A stretch of DNA of 64,000 nt, taken from a bacterium UBP2_UBA2255 (GTDB lineage Bacteria > Edwardsbacteria > AC1 > EtOH8). The notes beneath the pieces are model-generated. The model saw only the letters and a list, made by a program, of their open reading frames with translations. It ran no database searches and had not been told where the DNA came from. This document shows positions 50,827 through 59,619 of this stretch, one piece after another (position 1 is the first letter of the stretch; every line of letters begins with the position of its first letter). The stretch is taken from contig DDXR01000075.1 of the NCBI GenBank assembly GCA_002347565.1, forward strand, positions 6,270 to 70,269, read 5' to 3'. The position numbers and the translations under genes are program-made.

Positions 50827-51623
50827 CACCGGAAGATCCACGCCGAGATCACGTAGTCGAACACCAGGATCAGCACCGCCGCAGCCACCACCGCCTTGGT
50901 GGTGGCCGTGCCCACGCCCTTGGCCCCGCCCTCGGCCCCGAAGCCGTAGAAGCAGCCGGCCGTGGCGATGATCACGCCGAAGAACACCGCCTTGACGATG
51001 CCGCCCATCAGGTCCCGGGTGTGGAAGTGGAACCGCAGCCCGTCCAGGTACAGCTGCGTGGAGATCCCGACCGAGGTCACCGACACCAGCCAGCCGCCGG
51101 CCAGGGCCACGAAATTGGCGAAGACGGTCAGCACCGGCGCCATCACCGCGCCGGCCACGAACCGCGGCATCACCAGGAAGGCCACGGGGTCGATGGCCAT
51201 CGTCTCCAGGGCATCGATCTGCTCGGTGACCCGCATGGTGCCGAGTTCGGCCGCTATCCCCGCCCCCACCCGGCCCGCCACCACCAGCGCGGTCAGCACC
51301 GGGCCCAGCTCGATCAGCACCGCCCGGCAAATGCCGGCCCCCAGCCAGATCGCCGGCACCAGCCCCTGCATCTGGTACGCAGCCTGGACCGCGGCCACCA
51401 TCCCGGTGAACACCGCCGAGAACAGCACCAGCGGCAGCGAGGCCACGCCGAAGGCCATCATCTCCTGGACCAGCAGGCGCGAGTTGCGGCCGGCCAGCCG
51501 CAGCGAGGCGGCGATCCGCGCCAGCAGGAAGAAGGCCGCCCCCCACTCCTGCAGCGCGTCGAGGACGGCCCGGCCGGCGGCGGCCAGCGGGCCGCGGATG
51601 ATGTCGGGGCGAGGATTCGGCAT
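50826..51623 (-). CDS. mlaE: Phospholipid-transport permease MlaE
   Basis: Inner-membrane permease of the MCE lipid transporter. The 265 residues form about five to six helices, with the family-typical ASLPLVLFSAVFTGMVAAVQAAYQM, AVLIELGPVLTALVVAGRVGAGIAAELGTMRVTEQIDALETM and VMPRFVAGAVMAPVL. It begins 13 nt after the dnaB stop, so it ends the housekeeping operon. A dispersed repeat abuts its stop codon and the partner ATPase gene mlaF lies further downstream. Confidence 0.93.
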   Translation of the reverse strand: MPNPRPDIIRGPLAAAGRAVLDALQEWGAAFFLLARIAASLRLAGRNSRLLVQEMMAFGVASLPLVLFSAVFTGMVAAVQAAYQMQGLVPAIWLGAGICRAVLIELGPVLTALVVAGRVGAGIAAELGTMRVTEQIDALETMAIDPVAFLVMPRFVAGAVMAPVLTVFANFVALAGGWLVSVTSVGISTQLYLDGLRFHFHTRDLMGGIVKAVFFGVIIATAGCFYGFGAEGGAKGVGTATTKAVVAAAVLILVFDYVISAWIFR

Positions 51624-51636
51624 CGGCGGCTCCCGG

Positions 51637-53022
51637 TCAGAACCCGGCCGGCGCGTCCCGGTCCGAGGCCTCCTCGAACTTGGTGTAGCCCCGCATGAAC
51701 ACCAGCTTGACGGTGCCGACCGGGCCGTTGCGCTGCTTGGCGACGATCAGCTCGGTGGGCGAGGCGTCCGCGGCCGCGGCCTCGCCGCCGTCGCCCTGCT
51801 GGTAACCGCCCTTCTCCCGGTGCAGGAACATCACCACGTCGGCGTCCTGCTCGATGGCCCCCGACTCGCGCAGGTCTGAGAGGATGGGCCGCGAGTTTTC
51901 CCCGCGCTGCTCGGAGACGCGGGACAGCTGCGACAGGGCGATCACCGGGACGTTGAGCTCCTTGGCCAGCGCCTTGAGCGACCGCGAGATCTCGGCGATC
52001 TCCTGCTGGCGGTTCTCCACCCGGGAGCTGGAGCCCCGCATCAGCTGCAGGTAATCGACGATCACCAGCCGCACGTCGACCTCGGCCTTGAGGCGGCGGG
52101 CCTTGGCCCGGATCTCCAGCGGCGACGAGCCGGCCGAGTCGTCGATGTAGATCGGCGCCTCGTTCAGCAGGCCGGCGGCGTTGACCAGCGGCGGCCACTC
52201 CTCCTGCGACAGGTATCCGGTGCGCACCCGGTGGCTGGAGACCCGGGCCTCCGAGCACAGCAGCCGCAGCACCAGCTGCTCCTTGGACATCTCCAGGCTG
52301 AAGATCGCCACCGGCTGGCGCAGCCCGATTGCCAGGTGCTGGGCGATGTTGAGGGCCAGGGCGGTCTTGCCCACCGAGGGCCGGGCGCCGATGATCACCA
52401 GGTCGCCTGGCTGGAGCCCCGAGGTCATCTCGTCCAGCCGCTTGTATCCGGTCTCGGCGCCGGTGATGTGCCGCTTCTCGCGGTACAGCCGCTCCACCGT
52501 CTCGAAGCTGTCGTGGATGAACTGCTTGATCGGCACCAGGGTCTTGCGCAGCCGCTTCTCCTTGATGGCGAAGATCGACCCCTCGGCCTGGTCCAGCAGC
52601 ACCTCGGCGCTCTCGTCCGATTCGTAGGCCGCGGTCACGATCTGGGTGGCCGAGTTGATCAGGCGGCGCAGCACCGCCTTCTCCAGCACGATCCGACCGT
52701 AGTACTCGACGTTGGCCGCGGTGGCCACGCTGTCGGCCAGGCGGGTCAGGTACACCGGGCCGCCGGCGTCGTCCAGCCACTTGAGGCGGCGCAGCTCCTC
52801 CGCCACGGTCACCAGGTCGACCGGCTGGTTCTTCTCGAACAGGTTGATCATCGACCGGTAGATCTTGCGGTGCCCGGAGGAGTAGAGGTTCTGCTCCTCT
52901 CCCAGCACCTCGATCGCCCGGCCCACCGCCTCGGGGCTGATCAGCATCGATCCCAGCACCGCCATCTCGGCCTCCAGGGCCTGGGGCGGCATCCGCTCTG
53001 ACATGGTCACCGGGTCGGGCAT
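51637..53022 (-). CDS. dnaB: Replicative DNA helicase DnaB
   Basis: Hexameric helicase that opens the replication fork. The 461 residues show the N-terminal collar domain (PPQALEAEMAVLGSML), the linker helix and the RecA-like domain with Walker A GARPSVGKT, EMSKEQLVLRLL, VIVDYLQLMRG and SGAIEQDADVVMFLHRE. No intein. The start lies inside the end of the udg gene (16-nt overlap), so expression is coupled. Confidence 0.97.
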   Translation of the reverse strand: MPDPVTMSERMPPQALEAEMAVLGSMLISPEAVGRAIEVLGEEQNLYSSGHRKIYRSMINLFEKNQPVDLVTVAEELRRLKWLDDAGGPVYLTRLADSVATAANVEYYGRIVLEKAVLRRLINSATQIVTAAYESDESAEVLLDQAEGSIFAIKEKRLRKTLVPIKQFIHDSFETVERLYREKRHITGAETGYKRLDEMTSGLQPGDLVIIGARPSVGKTALALNIAQHLAIGLRQPVAIFSLEMSKEQLVLRLLCSEARVSSHRVRTGYLSQEEWPPLVNAAGLLNEAPIYIDDSAGSSPLEIRAKARRLKAEVDVRLVIVDYLQLMRGSSSRVENRQQEIAEISRSLKALAKELNVPVIALSQLSRVSEQRGENSRPILSDLRESGAIEQDADVVMFLHREKGGYQQGDGGEAAAADASPTELIVAKQRNGPVGTVKLVFMRGYTKFEEASDRDAPAGF

Positions 53023-53792
53023 CGGGCGGCCTCCTCGTCATGGATGCGGCGCACCAGCTGCACGTCCTCCCAGGCGGGCCGTTTCCAGGAAGGATTGCGC
53101 AGCAGCGCCGCCGGATGAAAGGTCGGCACCAGCTTGATGCCGTGGTAGTCGTGCGCCCGCCCCCGCAGCCTGGAGATGGGCGCCGTCGTCTTGAGCAGGG
53201 TCTGGGCCGCGTGCCTGCCGAGGGCGCAGATCACTGCCGGCTTGATTATCTCCAGCTGTCGGAGCAGGTGGGGTTCGCACCGCTCCACCTCGGCCGGCTC
53301 CGGGTCGCGGTTACCCGGCGGCCGGCACTTGAGGATGTTGCAGATGTACACGTCCTCGCGGCGGAACTTGATGGCCTCGATGATCTTGGTCAGGAGCTGG
53401 CCGGCCGGGCCCACGAACGGGCGTCCCTGGTTGTCCTCCTCCTCGCCCGGGGCCTCGCCCACGAACACGACGCGCGCCGAGGGGTTGCCCTCGCCGAACA
53501 CGAAGTTCTTCCGCAGCTTCCCCAGCGCGCACCGGGTGCAGCCGCAGATCTCGGCGCGGAACGCCTCGAGCGCGGTGGCGCCATCGGCGGACGCCGCCGG
53601 CACCACCGGCGCAGCAAGTGTCACCGCCGGCTTCGCCGGTGCGGGTCGAGGCACCGCCGTTGGGGCTGCGACGGGGACCGTCCCGGCCGCGAGCGGCGCC
53701 GGGGCGAACCGCACCGGCAGCTCGCGCTCGCCCTGCTCCCGCTGCTGCAGCAGGTAGCGTCGCATCAATTCGTGCGCGGCGGCGGCGGGCAT
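53007..53792 (-). CDS. Uracil-DNA glycosylase, family 4 (4Fe-4S)
   Basis: Removes uracil from DNA. The 261 residues have a variable Ala/Pro-rich N-terminus (about 1-95), then the family core: CGCTRCALG (first two cluster cysteines), GEAPGEEEDNQGRPFVGPAGQLL (uracil and catalytic region), CNILKCRPPGNRDP with the later Cys ligands, and the C-terminal TFHPAALLRNP. ATG 53792 follows the coaBC stop at once (TAACATG). The N-terminal extension is like those of DNA-polymerase-related fusions in this family, but no second domain is visible. Confidence 0.93.
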   Translation of the reverse strand: MPAAAAHELMRRYLLQQREQGERELPVRFAPAPLAAGTVPVAAPTAVPRPAPAKPAVTLAAPVVPAASADGATALEAFRAEICGCTRCALGKLRKNFVFGEGNPSARVVFVGEAPGEEEDNQGRPFVGPAGQLLTKIIEAIKFRREDVYICNILKCRPPGNRDPEPAEVERCEPHLLRQLEIIKPAVICALGRHAAQTLLKTTAPISRLRGRAHDYHGIKLVPTFHPAALLRNPSWKRPAWEDVQLVRRIHDEEAARCPTR

Positions 53793-53793
53793 G

Positions 53794-54993
53794 TTATCTG
53801 GAGCGAGCGACCAGTCCGGCCACTTCGTCGAGAATGGTCCGCGCCAGGTCCTGCTTGGACTGCCGGCCGCAGCGCACCGGCTTCCGGCCCTTCCGGACCA
53901 GGACCGCATCGTTATCGTCGCTGCCCAGCGCGGACGCGCCGTTGGCGACGACCAGGTCGAGGCCCTTGGCCTTCAGTTTTTTCGTGGCGTTCGTCGCCAG
54001 GGCATCGGTCTCCAGCGCGAAGCCGACCAGAACGGTCCCTGCTTTCTTATGCACCGAAGCATACTTCAGGATGTCGGGGTTCTCTGCGAGTTCCAGCGTG
54101 GTCGTCCTGCCGGTCTTCTTGATCTTCCCGGCTGCGGCGTTCTTCGGCCGGTAGTCCGCCACCGCCGCGGCCATCACCAGCGCCCTGTTGAGCGGCAGGT
54201 GCTTTTTGACCGCGGCCAGCATCTCCTCCGCGGTCCGCACCCGCACCAGCGTGCCGACCTCCGGGGCCGGGACATCCGACGGCCCGGTGATCAGGGTCAC
54301 CAGCGCTCCGCGCAGCGCCGCGGCCCGCGCCAGGGCGTATCCCATCCTGCCGGACGAGCGATTGGACAGGAAGCGCACCGGGTCGATCGGCTCCTCGGTG
54401 CGGCCGGCGGTGACCAGCACCCGGACACCCGCCAGGTCGTCGTTCCAGCCCAGCGCCCGCAGGATCGCGGCCTCGATCTCCGCCACCGGCGCCAGCCGGC
54501 CCCTGCCCTCGGCGCCGCAGGCCAAGCGGCCCTCGGCGGGGCCGACCATCGTCCAGCCGCGCGCGGCCAGCAGCCTGACGTTCTGCGCGACCGCGGGGTT
54601 GTCCCACATGTTCACGTTCATCGCCGGCGCGCAGACCGCCGGCGCCCGGCAGGCCATGATCACCGTGGACAGCAGATCATCGGCGATGCCCTGCGCCGCT
54701 TTGCCGATGATGTTGGCCGTGGCCGGCACGATCGCCAGCACGTCGGCCGCGTCGGCCAGTGCCAGGTGTTCGATCTGCTGGGGCTTGGACCGCGGGAAGA
54801 GATCGACCGCCACCGGGTTGCCGGAGAGAGTCTCGAACGAGGCCGGACCCACCAGCTCGCAGGCGCTCCGGGTCATCACCGCGATGACGGCGACGCCCTT
54901 TTTGCGCAGGCGCGAGACGAGGTCGAGCGCCTTGTAGGCCGCGATCGACCCGCTGACGCCCAGCAGGACGGTCGGCTCAGGCCTGCTGGTCAT
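53794..54993 (-). CDS. coaBC: Bifunctional phosphopantothenoylcysteine decarboxylase / phosphopantothenate-cysteine ligase
   Basis: Two consecutive steps of coenzyme A synthesis. The 399 residues carry the flavin-dependent CoaC half (about 1-185) with GVSGSIAAYKALDL, His76 in QQIEHLALAD, PAMNVNMWDNPA and the ACGAEGRGRL loop, and the CoaB half (about 190-399) with TAGRTEEPIDPVRFLSNRSSGRMGYALA and KKTGRTTTLELAENPDIL. The start overlaps the rpoZ end by 17 nt; part of the gmk-rpoZ-coaBC cluster. Confidence 0.96.
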   Translation of the reverse strand: MTSRPEPTVLLGVSGSIAAYKALDLVSRLRKKGVAVIAVMTRSACELVGPASFETLSGNPVAVDLFPRSKPQQIEHLALADAADVLAIVPATANIIGKAAQGIADDLLSTVIMACRAPAVCAPAMNVNMWDNPAVAQNVRLLAARGWTMVGPAEGRLACGAEGRGRLAPVAEIEAAILRALGWNDDLAGVRVLVTAGRTEEPIDPVRFLSNRSSGRMGYALARAAALRGALVTLITGPSDVPAPEVGTLVRVRTAEEMLAAVKKHLPLNRALVMAAAVADYRPKNAAAGKIKKTGRTTTLELAENPDILKYASVHKKAGTVLVGFALETDALATNATKKLKAKGLDLVVANGASALGSDDNDAVLVRKGRKPVRCGRQSKQDLARTILDEVAGLVARSR

Positions 54994-55177
54994 TCTTGAA
55001 CATGACCGCGCCCTCGCTCATCCGCTCCAGCGACAGTGTGATCGGCTTGACCGTGATGTCAATCCGGCCGGCCCGCCGCAGGTCGTTGAGCCGCCGCGAT
55101 TCCTTCGCCGCCACCAGCACGGCCATGTACTTGTTCTCGACGCCGTTCAACAGCTTTTCGATCGGGATGAAACCCAT
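54977..55177 (-). CDS. rpoZ: RNA polymerase omega subunit
   Basis: Small RNA polymerase subunit that helps assemble beta-prime. The 66 residues include NKYMAVLVAAKESRRLN, the conserved omega helix, and a short beta tail. Between gmk and coaBC, as in many genomes, about 200 nt after gmk. Confidence 0.9.
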   Translation of the reverse strand: MGFIPIEKLLNGVENKYMAVLVAAKESRRLNDLRRAGRIDITVKPITLSLERMSEGAVMFKNDQQA

Positions 55178-55277
55178 GGTGTCTCCTTTTTATTCATTGA
55201 TTCCATTGTGAGAAAGGCTGTCCCACCTGAACGGACGAGGCGATCGGCCCGGCAAGGCTGGCCGCTGCAGCGAGTCC

Positions 55278-55320
55278 GTCATCCTGAGCGCGGCACCCTG
55301 TCCGGCAGGACGAGGGATCT
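55278..55320. repeat. Dispersed intergenic repeat between gmk and rpoZ
   Basis: GTCATCCTGAGCG ... GACGAGGGATCT, the form of a repeat family found between genes in many environmental genomes. It lies in the 201-nt gap 55178-55378, which otherwise shows no gene. Confidence 0.5.
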
Positions 55321-55378
55321 CGGACCGGATTCTTCTCGGGCTCGGCTGCGATGCTCGTCTCGGGATGGCGGGTGCCGT

Positions 55379-55993
55379 TCACCGCAGGTCGACGACCCGC
55401 CTGACGTCGTAGCGCGACAGCCGGCAGCGCTCGGCCTCGATGATGGCCCGCACCTGGGCCACGGCGTCCTCGAACCGGTCGTTGACGATCACGTAGTCGA
55501 AGTCGCCGATCTCCTTCAGCTCCAGCCGGGCGCGGTTGAGCCGCTTCTTGATGACCTCCTCGCTGTCGGTGGCCCGGCCCCGCAGCCGTCGGGCCAGCTC
55601 GTCCAGCGAGGGCGGCAGCACGAAGATCGCCGCCGACTGCGGATAGAGCTTCTTGATGGAGCGGGCGCCCGCGGTGTCGATGTCCATGATGACGTCGGTG
55701 CCGCGGTCGATGCGGGACTCGATCTGCCGCTTGGGGGTGCCGTAGTAGTTGTCGTGGACCATCGCCCACTCGGCGAATTCGTCGCGCTCCAGCATCCGCT
55801 CGAACTCCGCCACCGCCACGAAGTGGTAGTCCTGGCCGTCGACCTCGCACTCGCGCGGGGGTCGCGAGGTCACCGAGATCGAGTAGTGGATCTCGGGGTG
55901 GAGCTTGATGATCTCGCGCGACAGCGTCGTCTTGCCCCCGCCCGAGGGCGCGGACAGGATGATGGGGAAGCCGGAGCGGGTCGATGTGTTCAT
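55379..55993 (-). CDS. gmk: Guanylate kinase
   Basis: Phosphorylates GMP to GDP. The 204 residues contain the P-loop SAPSGGGKTT (15-24), the GMP-binding SVTSRPPRECEVDGQDYHFV and the lid region (RGTDVIMDIDTAGA, FVLPPSLDELARRLRGRATDSEEVIKKRL). ATG 55993 fits the family; the longer frame to 56089 runs through the promoter. Heads the minus-strand gmk-rpoZ-coaBC-udg-dnaB-mlaE run. Confidence 0.96.
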   Translation of the reverse strand: MNTSTRSGFPIILSAPSGGGKTTLSREIIKLHPEIHYSISVTSRPPRECEVDGQDYHFVAVAEFERMLERDEFAEWAMVHDNYYGTPKRQIESRIDRGTDVIMDIDTAGARSIKKLYPQSAAIFVLPPSLDELARRLRGRATDSEEVIKKRLNRARLELKEIGDFDYVIVNDRFEDAVAQVRAIIEAERCRLSRYDVRRVVDLR

Positions 55994-56035
55994 TCTGGCA
56001 GCATCGGTTCGTTCGAGGTCGTGCGGCGACAGCCT

Positions 56036-56063
56036 ATTGTACCATAAAAGCCCCTGGCAACAA
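56036..56063 (-). promoter_or_regulatory. gmk promoter
   Basis: Minus-strand TTGTTG (56058-56063), 16-nt spacer, TACAAT (56036-56041); leader about 36 nt. Confidence 0.5.
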
Positions 56064-56142
56064 AATGGTTTTTCGCAAGCGCCGCCCAAACTGATATTAT
56101 AGTTTTTCCCGGATGATTTTGCAAGGTTTTATTGCATAGCGA

Positions 56143-56172
56143 TTGTCAACTCCGGCCAATTTGTGGTACAAT
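56143..56172 (+). promoter_or_regulatory. ispE promoter
   Basis: TTGTCA (56143-56148), 18-nt spacer, TACAAT (56167-56172). The expected transcription start (about 56179) leaves only about 4 nt before the ATG. Confidence 0.6.
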
Positions 56173-56182
56173 CGGCGTGCTT

Positions 56183-57061
56183 ATGAACACCATATCGGCC
56201 ACCGCCCCCGCCAAGCTCAACCTGACCTTGGAGGTCCTGGGCCAGCGACCCGACGGCTACCACGAGATCCGCTCGGTGTTCCTCGCCGTGTCGCTGGCGG
56301 ACGAGCTGTGGTTCGCGCCGCGCGGCGACGGCCGGATCGTGCTGGATTGCAACGACCCCCACCTCCCGGTCGATGAGCATAATCTGGTCGTCAAGGCGGC
56401 GCTGCTGTTGCGGACCACCTCTGGATTACCGGCGGCGACCGGCGCCAGCATCACGGTCAGGAAGAACATTCCCGTCGGCGCCGGGCTGGGCGGCGGCTCT
56501 TCTGACGCGGCGGCATCCCTGCTGGCCCTCAACCGGCTGTGGGACGCCGGCGCGTCGCCCGACGAGCTGGCCCGGATGGGGGCGGACGTCGGTTCGGACG
56601 TCCCGTTCTTCATCCTGGCCCGCAGCGCGCTGGTCAGCGGCCGGGGCGAGCTGATCGCACCGGCCGCCTTCCCCCGGCCCTACCACTTCGTCCTAGTCTA
56701 CCCAGGGTTTCCCGTCTCGACGGCCTGGGCCTACCGCGCCCTCAGATTGGAATTGACAAAACGGCCGGAATATAGTAAAATGCTGCTATCGCGCTGTTTG
56801 GCCGGCGCCCCGCCGGACGAGATCGCGGGTCTGTTGCACAACGATTTTGAGCCGACGGTGGCCGCGCGGCATCCCAATGTGGCCCGCGCCAAGCAGGACC
56901 TGCTGCGGGCCGGCGCCTGCGGCGCCCTGATGTCGGGCAGCGGTTCCGCGGTGTTCGGCATCTTCCCCGACCGGGTGTCGTCGCTGGGCGCGCTGGAAGC
57001 CGTCCGGCCCTCCTGGCCGGAAAGCCACGCGGCCGAGAGCGCAGGACCGCCCCCAGAATAA
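56183..57061 (+). CDS. ispE: 4-diphosphocytidyl-2-C-methyl-D-erythritol kinase
   Basis: Fourth step of the MEP route to isoprenoids. The 292-residue GHMP kinase shows APAKLNLTLEVLGQRPDGYHEI at the start, the ATP loop PVGAGLGGGSSDAAA, and C-terminal SGSGSAVFGIF. ATG 56183 matches the family start but has almost no leader. Followed by tRNA-Gln, prs, rplY and pth, a gene order conserved in many bacteria. Confidence 0.95.
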   Translation: MNTISATAPAKLNLTLEVLGQRPDGYHEIRSVFLAVSLADELWFAPRGDGRIVLDCNDPHLPVDEHNLVVKAALLLRTTSGLPAATGASITVRKNIPVGAGLGGGSSDAAASLLALNRLWDAGASPDELARMGADVGSDVPFFILARSALVSGRGELIAPAAFPRPYHFVLVYPGFPVSTAWAYRALRLELTKRPEYSKMLLSRCLAGAPPDEIAGLLHNDFEPTVAARHPNVARAKQDLLRAGACGALMSGSGSAVFGIFPDRVSSLGALEAVRPSWPESHAAESAGPPPE

Positions 57062-57215
57062 GAGTCCGGACGGAACCCCGGACACCGATAGTTGACAGGT
57101 TGCCGCGCCCCGCATCCGCTGCGGAGCACCTCCATGCGGCTCCATGCCTGACTCATCCAGGCGCCGGCGGTCAGCTTTTTTTGTTTCCGCGGCGCGGCCC
57201 CGGTCGCGAAGGTTT
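57062..57215 (+). other. Spacer between ispE and tRNA-Gln
   Basis: No gene. A weak terminator-like structure is possible: CTGAC (57148-57152) with GTCAG (57170-57174), then C and seven T (57176-57182). Confidence 0.35.
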
Positions 57216-57289
57216 TCGGGGGTCGTTCAATGGTAGGACACCAGCCTTTGGAGCTGAGGATCGGGGTTCGAGTCCCTGCCCCCGAGCCA
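57216..57289 (+). tRNA. tRNA-Gln (anticodon TTG)
   Basis: Cloverleaf: acceptor TCGGGGG/CCCCCGA, D stem GTTC/GGAC, anticodon arm CCAGC/GCTGA with one mismatched end pair and loop CTTTGGA (TTG at 34-36), T stem CGGGG/CCCTG with TTCGAGT. Discriminator G and an encoded CCA (57287-57289). Confidence 0.94.
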
Positions 57290-57348
57290 CCGCCGACCGG
57301 CGCGCCGGACGCACCCACCGAGCCACAAACACAGACGCGAGACGTACC

Positions 57349-58287
57349 ATGAACGGCCAACTGAAGATCTTCTCCGGCTCGGCCAACGCCGACCTGACCC
57401 GGGAGATCTGCGCCGACATCGGCTGCCAGATGGGCGACTGCACCATCTCGCGCTTCTCGGACGGCGAGCTGCGGATCAAGATCAACGAGAACATCCGCGG
57501 GGCCGACGTTTTCATGGTGCAGCCCACCTTCGCCCCGGCCGACCACCTGATGGAGCTGCTGATCCTGATCGACGCCGCCCGCCGCGCCTCGGCCCGGCGC
57601 ATCACGGCGGTGATCCCCTACTTCGGCTACTCGCGCCAGGAACGCAAGGACCAGCCGCGGGTGCCGATCTCAGCCAAGCTGGTGGCCAACCTGATCACCA
57701 CCGCCGGGGCCGGCCGGGTGCTGACGCTGGACCTGCACGCCGAGGCCATCCAGGGCTTCTTCGACATCCCGGTGGACCACCTGTATTCCGGGCCGGTGCT
57801 GTTCAAGCACTTCAACAGCTTGGGCACCGAGAACTTCGTGGTGGTGGCGCCGGACACCGGCGGCGCCAACCGGGCCCGGGCCTTCGCCAAGCGGCTGGGA
57901 GACATCCCGCTGGCCTTCATCGACAAGCGCCGGCCCGGCCCCAACCGGGTCGAGATCATGAACGTGATCGGCGACGTCCAGGGCAAGCATTGCCTGATCG
58001 TCGACGACATCATGGACACCGCCCGCACCATCACCGAGGTGGCCGGGGTGATCAAGGGCAAGGGCGCCGAGGACATCTACGCCTGCGCCTCGCACGCGGT
58101 GCTGTCGGGCAACGCCATCGAGAACATCCGCAACTCGCCGCTGAAGGAGGTGGTGGTGACCAACACCATCCCGCTGCCGCCCTCCAAGCGGATCGACAAA
58201 ATCAAGGTGCTGTCCATCGCCAAGCTGCTGGGCGAGGCCATCAACCGCATCCACAAGGAGGAATCGGTCAGCAGCCTGTTCGAATAA
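57349..58287 (+). CDS. prs: Ribose-phosphate pyrophosphokinase
   Basis: Makes PRPP for nucleotide, His and Trp synthesis. The 312 residues match class I PRPP synthases: KIFSGSANADLTREIC, FSDGELRIKINENIRG, the flexible-loop PYFGYSRQERKDQPR, LDLHAEAIQGFFDIP, APDTGGANRA and the PRPP-binding VDDIMDTARTI. ATG 57349 corresponds to the family start. Lies between tRNA-Gln and rplY. Confidence 0.97.
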   Translation: MNGQLKIFSGSANADLTREICADIGCQMGDCTISRFSDGELRIKINENIRGADVFMVQPTFAPADHLMELLILIDAARRASARRITAVIPYFGYSRQERKDQPRVPISAKLVANLITTAGAGRVLTLDLHAEAIQGFFDIPVDHLYSGPVLFKHFNSLGTENFVVVAPDTGGANRARAFAKRLGDIPLAFIDKRRPGPNRVEIMNVIGDVQGKHCLIVDDIMDTARTITEVAGVIKGKGAEDIYACASHAVLSGNAIENIRNSPLKEVVVTNTIPLPPSKRIDKIKVLSIAKLLGEAINRIHKEESVSSLFE

Positions 58288-58344
58288 CGCCCCATCCGAC
58301 GCAACGCGCACACATCACACCACCCATAAGAGGAACGCACCCCC

Positions 58345-59022
58345 ATGCATGAAGTGACCCTCGTTGCCCGCCGCCGCGAGCAGATCGGCAAGGAGCACGC
58401 CAAGAAGCTGCGCCGCGGCTCCCAGGTGCCCGCCGTGGTCTACGGGCACGGCAAGCCGGCCATCTCCATCACCGTCGATTGCCAGGACCTGCTGCCGCTG
58501 TTCGGGGCCGGCGCCGGCGACAACACCATCATCACCCTCAAGGTTGACGGCGCCGCACAGGAGCTGAAGGCGATCATCCGAGAGATCCAGACCGAGCCCC
58601 TCTACAACAAGCTGGTCCACATCGATTTCCAGGAGATCCTGCTGACCGAGAAGATCAAGGTGCCGGTGCACATCCACCTGGCCGGCGAGGCCCCCGGGAT
58701 CAAGGAAGGCGGGATCATCGAGCACATCCTGCATTCGGTCGAGGTGTCGTGCCTCCCGGCCGACATCCCGGATAAGATCGTGCTCGACGTCAGCGGACTG
58801 CGCCTGGGGCACACCCTGCACATCTCGGACATCACAGCCGACAAGTTCGAGGTGCTGGGCGCCCCCACCCAGCCGATCGTCTCGGTGATCGCGCCGCGGG
58901 CCGCAGAGGAGTCCGTCGCAGCGCCGGTCGCGGCAGAGGCCCCGGCCGAACCGGAGCTGGTCGGCCGCAAGAAGAAGGAAGGCGCGGAGGAAACAGAGGC
59001 CGAGACCAAGGAGAGCAAGTAA
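58345..59022 (+). CDS. rplY: 50S ribosomal protein L25 (Ctc form)
   Basis: Binds 5S rRNA. The 225 residues are the long CTC/TL5 type: an N-terminal L25 domain (about 1-95; RREQIGKEHAKKLRRGSQVPAVVYGHG), a C-terminal beta domain (about 96-185; HLAGEAPGIKEGGIIEHILHSVEVSCLPADIP) and a Lys/Glu-rich tail. AAGAGGAA upstream sets the start. prs-rplY-pth order is conserved. Confidence 0.95.
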   Translation: MHEVTLVARRREQIGKEHAKKLRRGSQVPAVVYGHGKPAISITVDCQDLLPLFGAGAGDNTIITLKVDGAAQELKAIIREIQTEPLYNKLVHIDFQEILLTEKIKVPVHIHLAGEAPGIKEGGIIEHILHSVEVSCLPADIPDKIVLDVSGLRLGHTLHISDITADKFEVLGAPTQPIVSVIAPRAAEESVAAPVAAEAPAEPELVGRKKKEGAEETEAETKESK

Positions 59023-59035
59023 CCGGCACCCGGAC

Positions 59036-59605
59036 GTGGCCGCATCCTGGTGCATCGCCGGCCTGGGCAATCCGGGCAGGGACTACGCCGCCACCAGGCA
59101 CAACCTGGGGTTTCGGGTGGTGGACGAGCTGGCCGGCTCCCACGGGGGGCGCTGGATCTCGCGCCGCGCCTACGACCACTGCGAGCTGGCGGGTCTGAAT
59201 GTCCTGCTGGTCAAACCAATGACCTACATGAACGCCAGCGGCCCCGCACTGCGCCAGTTCCTGGCCTACCGCAACATCGGACCCGACCGCCTGGTGGTGG
59301 TCTGCGACGACCTGCACCTGCCGCTGGGCAGCCTCAGGCTCCGTGCCGCTGGATCGGACGGCGGCCACAACGGCCTGCGGTCGGTGATCGAAGCCATGGG
59401 CGGCGGTGGTTTCCCCAGGCTGCGGATGGGCCTCGGACGCAACCCGGCCGGCGTCGATTCCGCAGACTACGTGCTGTCCCCATTCCCCCGCCCGGAGGCG
59501 GCGGCAGTGCGTGACATGATCTCCCGCGCCGCCAACGGCCTGGAATGCCTTGCCAACCAGGGCCTGGCCCTGGCCATCAGCGCCATCAATCAGAACAAAC
59601 AATAA
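59036..59605 (+). CDS. pth: Peptidyl-tRNA hydrolase
   Basis: Releases tRNA from dropped-off peptidyl-tRNAs. The 189 residues carry the catalytic set: Asn12 (GLGNPG), His22 (ATRHNLGF), KPMTYMNASG with the substrate-binding Asn, and CDDLHLPLG. GTG start, 13 nt after rplY. A short A-rich tail (INQNKQ) ends just before the rpsF ribosome-binding site. Confidence 0.95.
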   Translation: MAASWCIAGLGNPGRDYAATRHNLGFRVVDELAGSHGGRWISRRAYDHCELAGLNVLLVKPMTYMNASGPALRQFLAYRNIGPDRLVVVCDDLHLPLGSLRLRAAGSDGGHNGLRSVIEAMGGGGFPRLRMGLGRNPAGVDSADYVLSPFPRPEAAAVRDMISRAANGLECLANQGLALAISAINQNKQ

Positions 59606-59619
59606 AGGAGCCCTGCACG

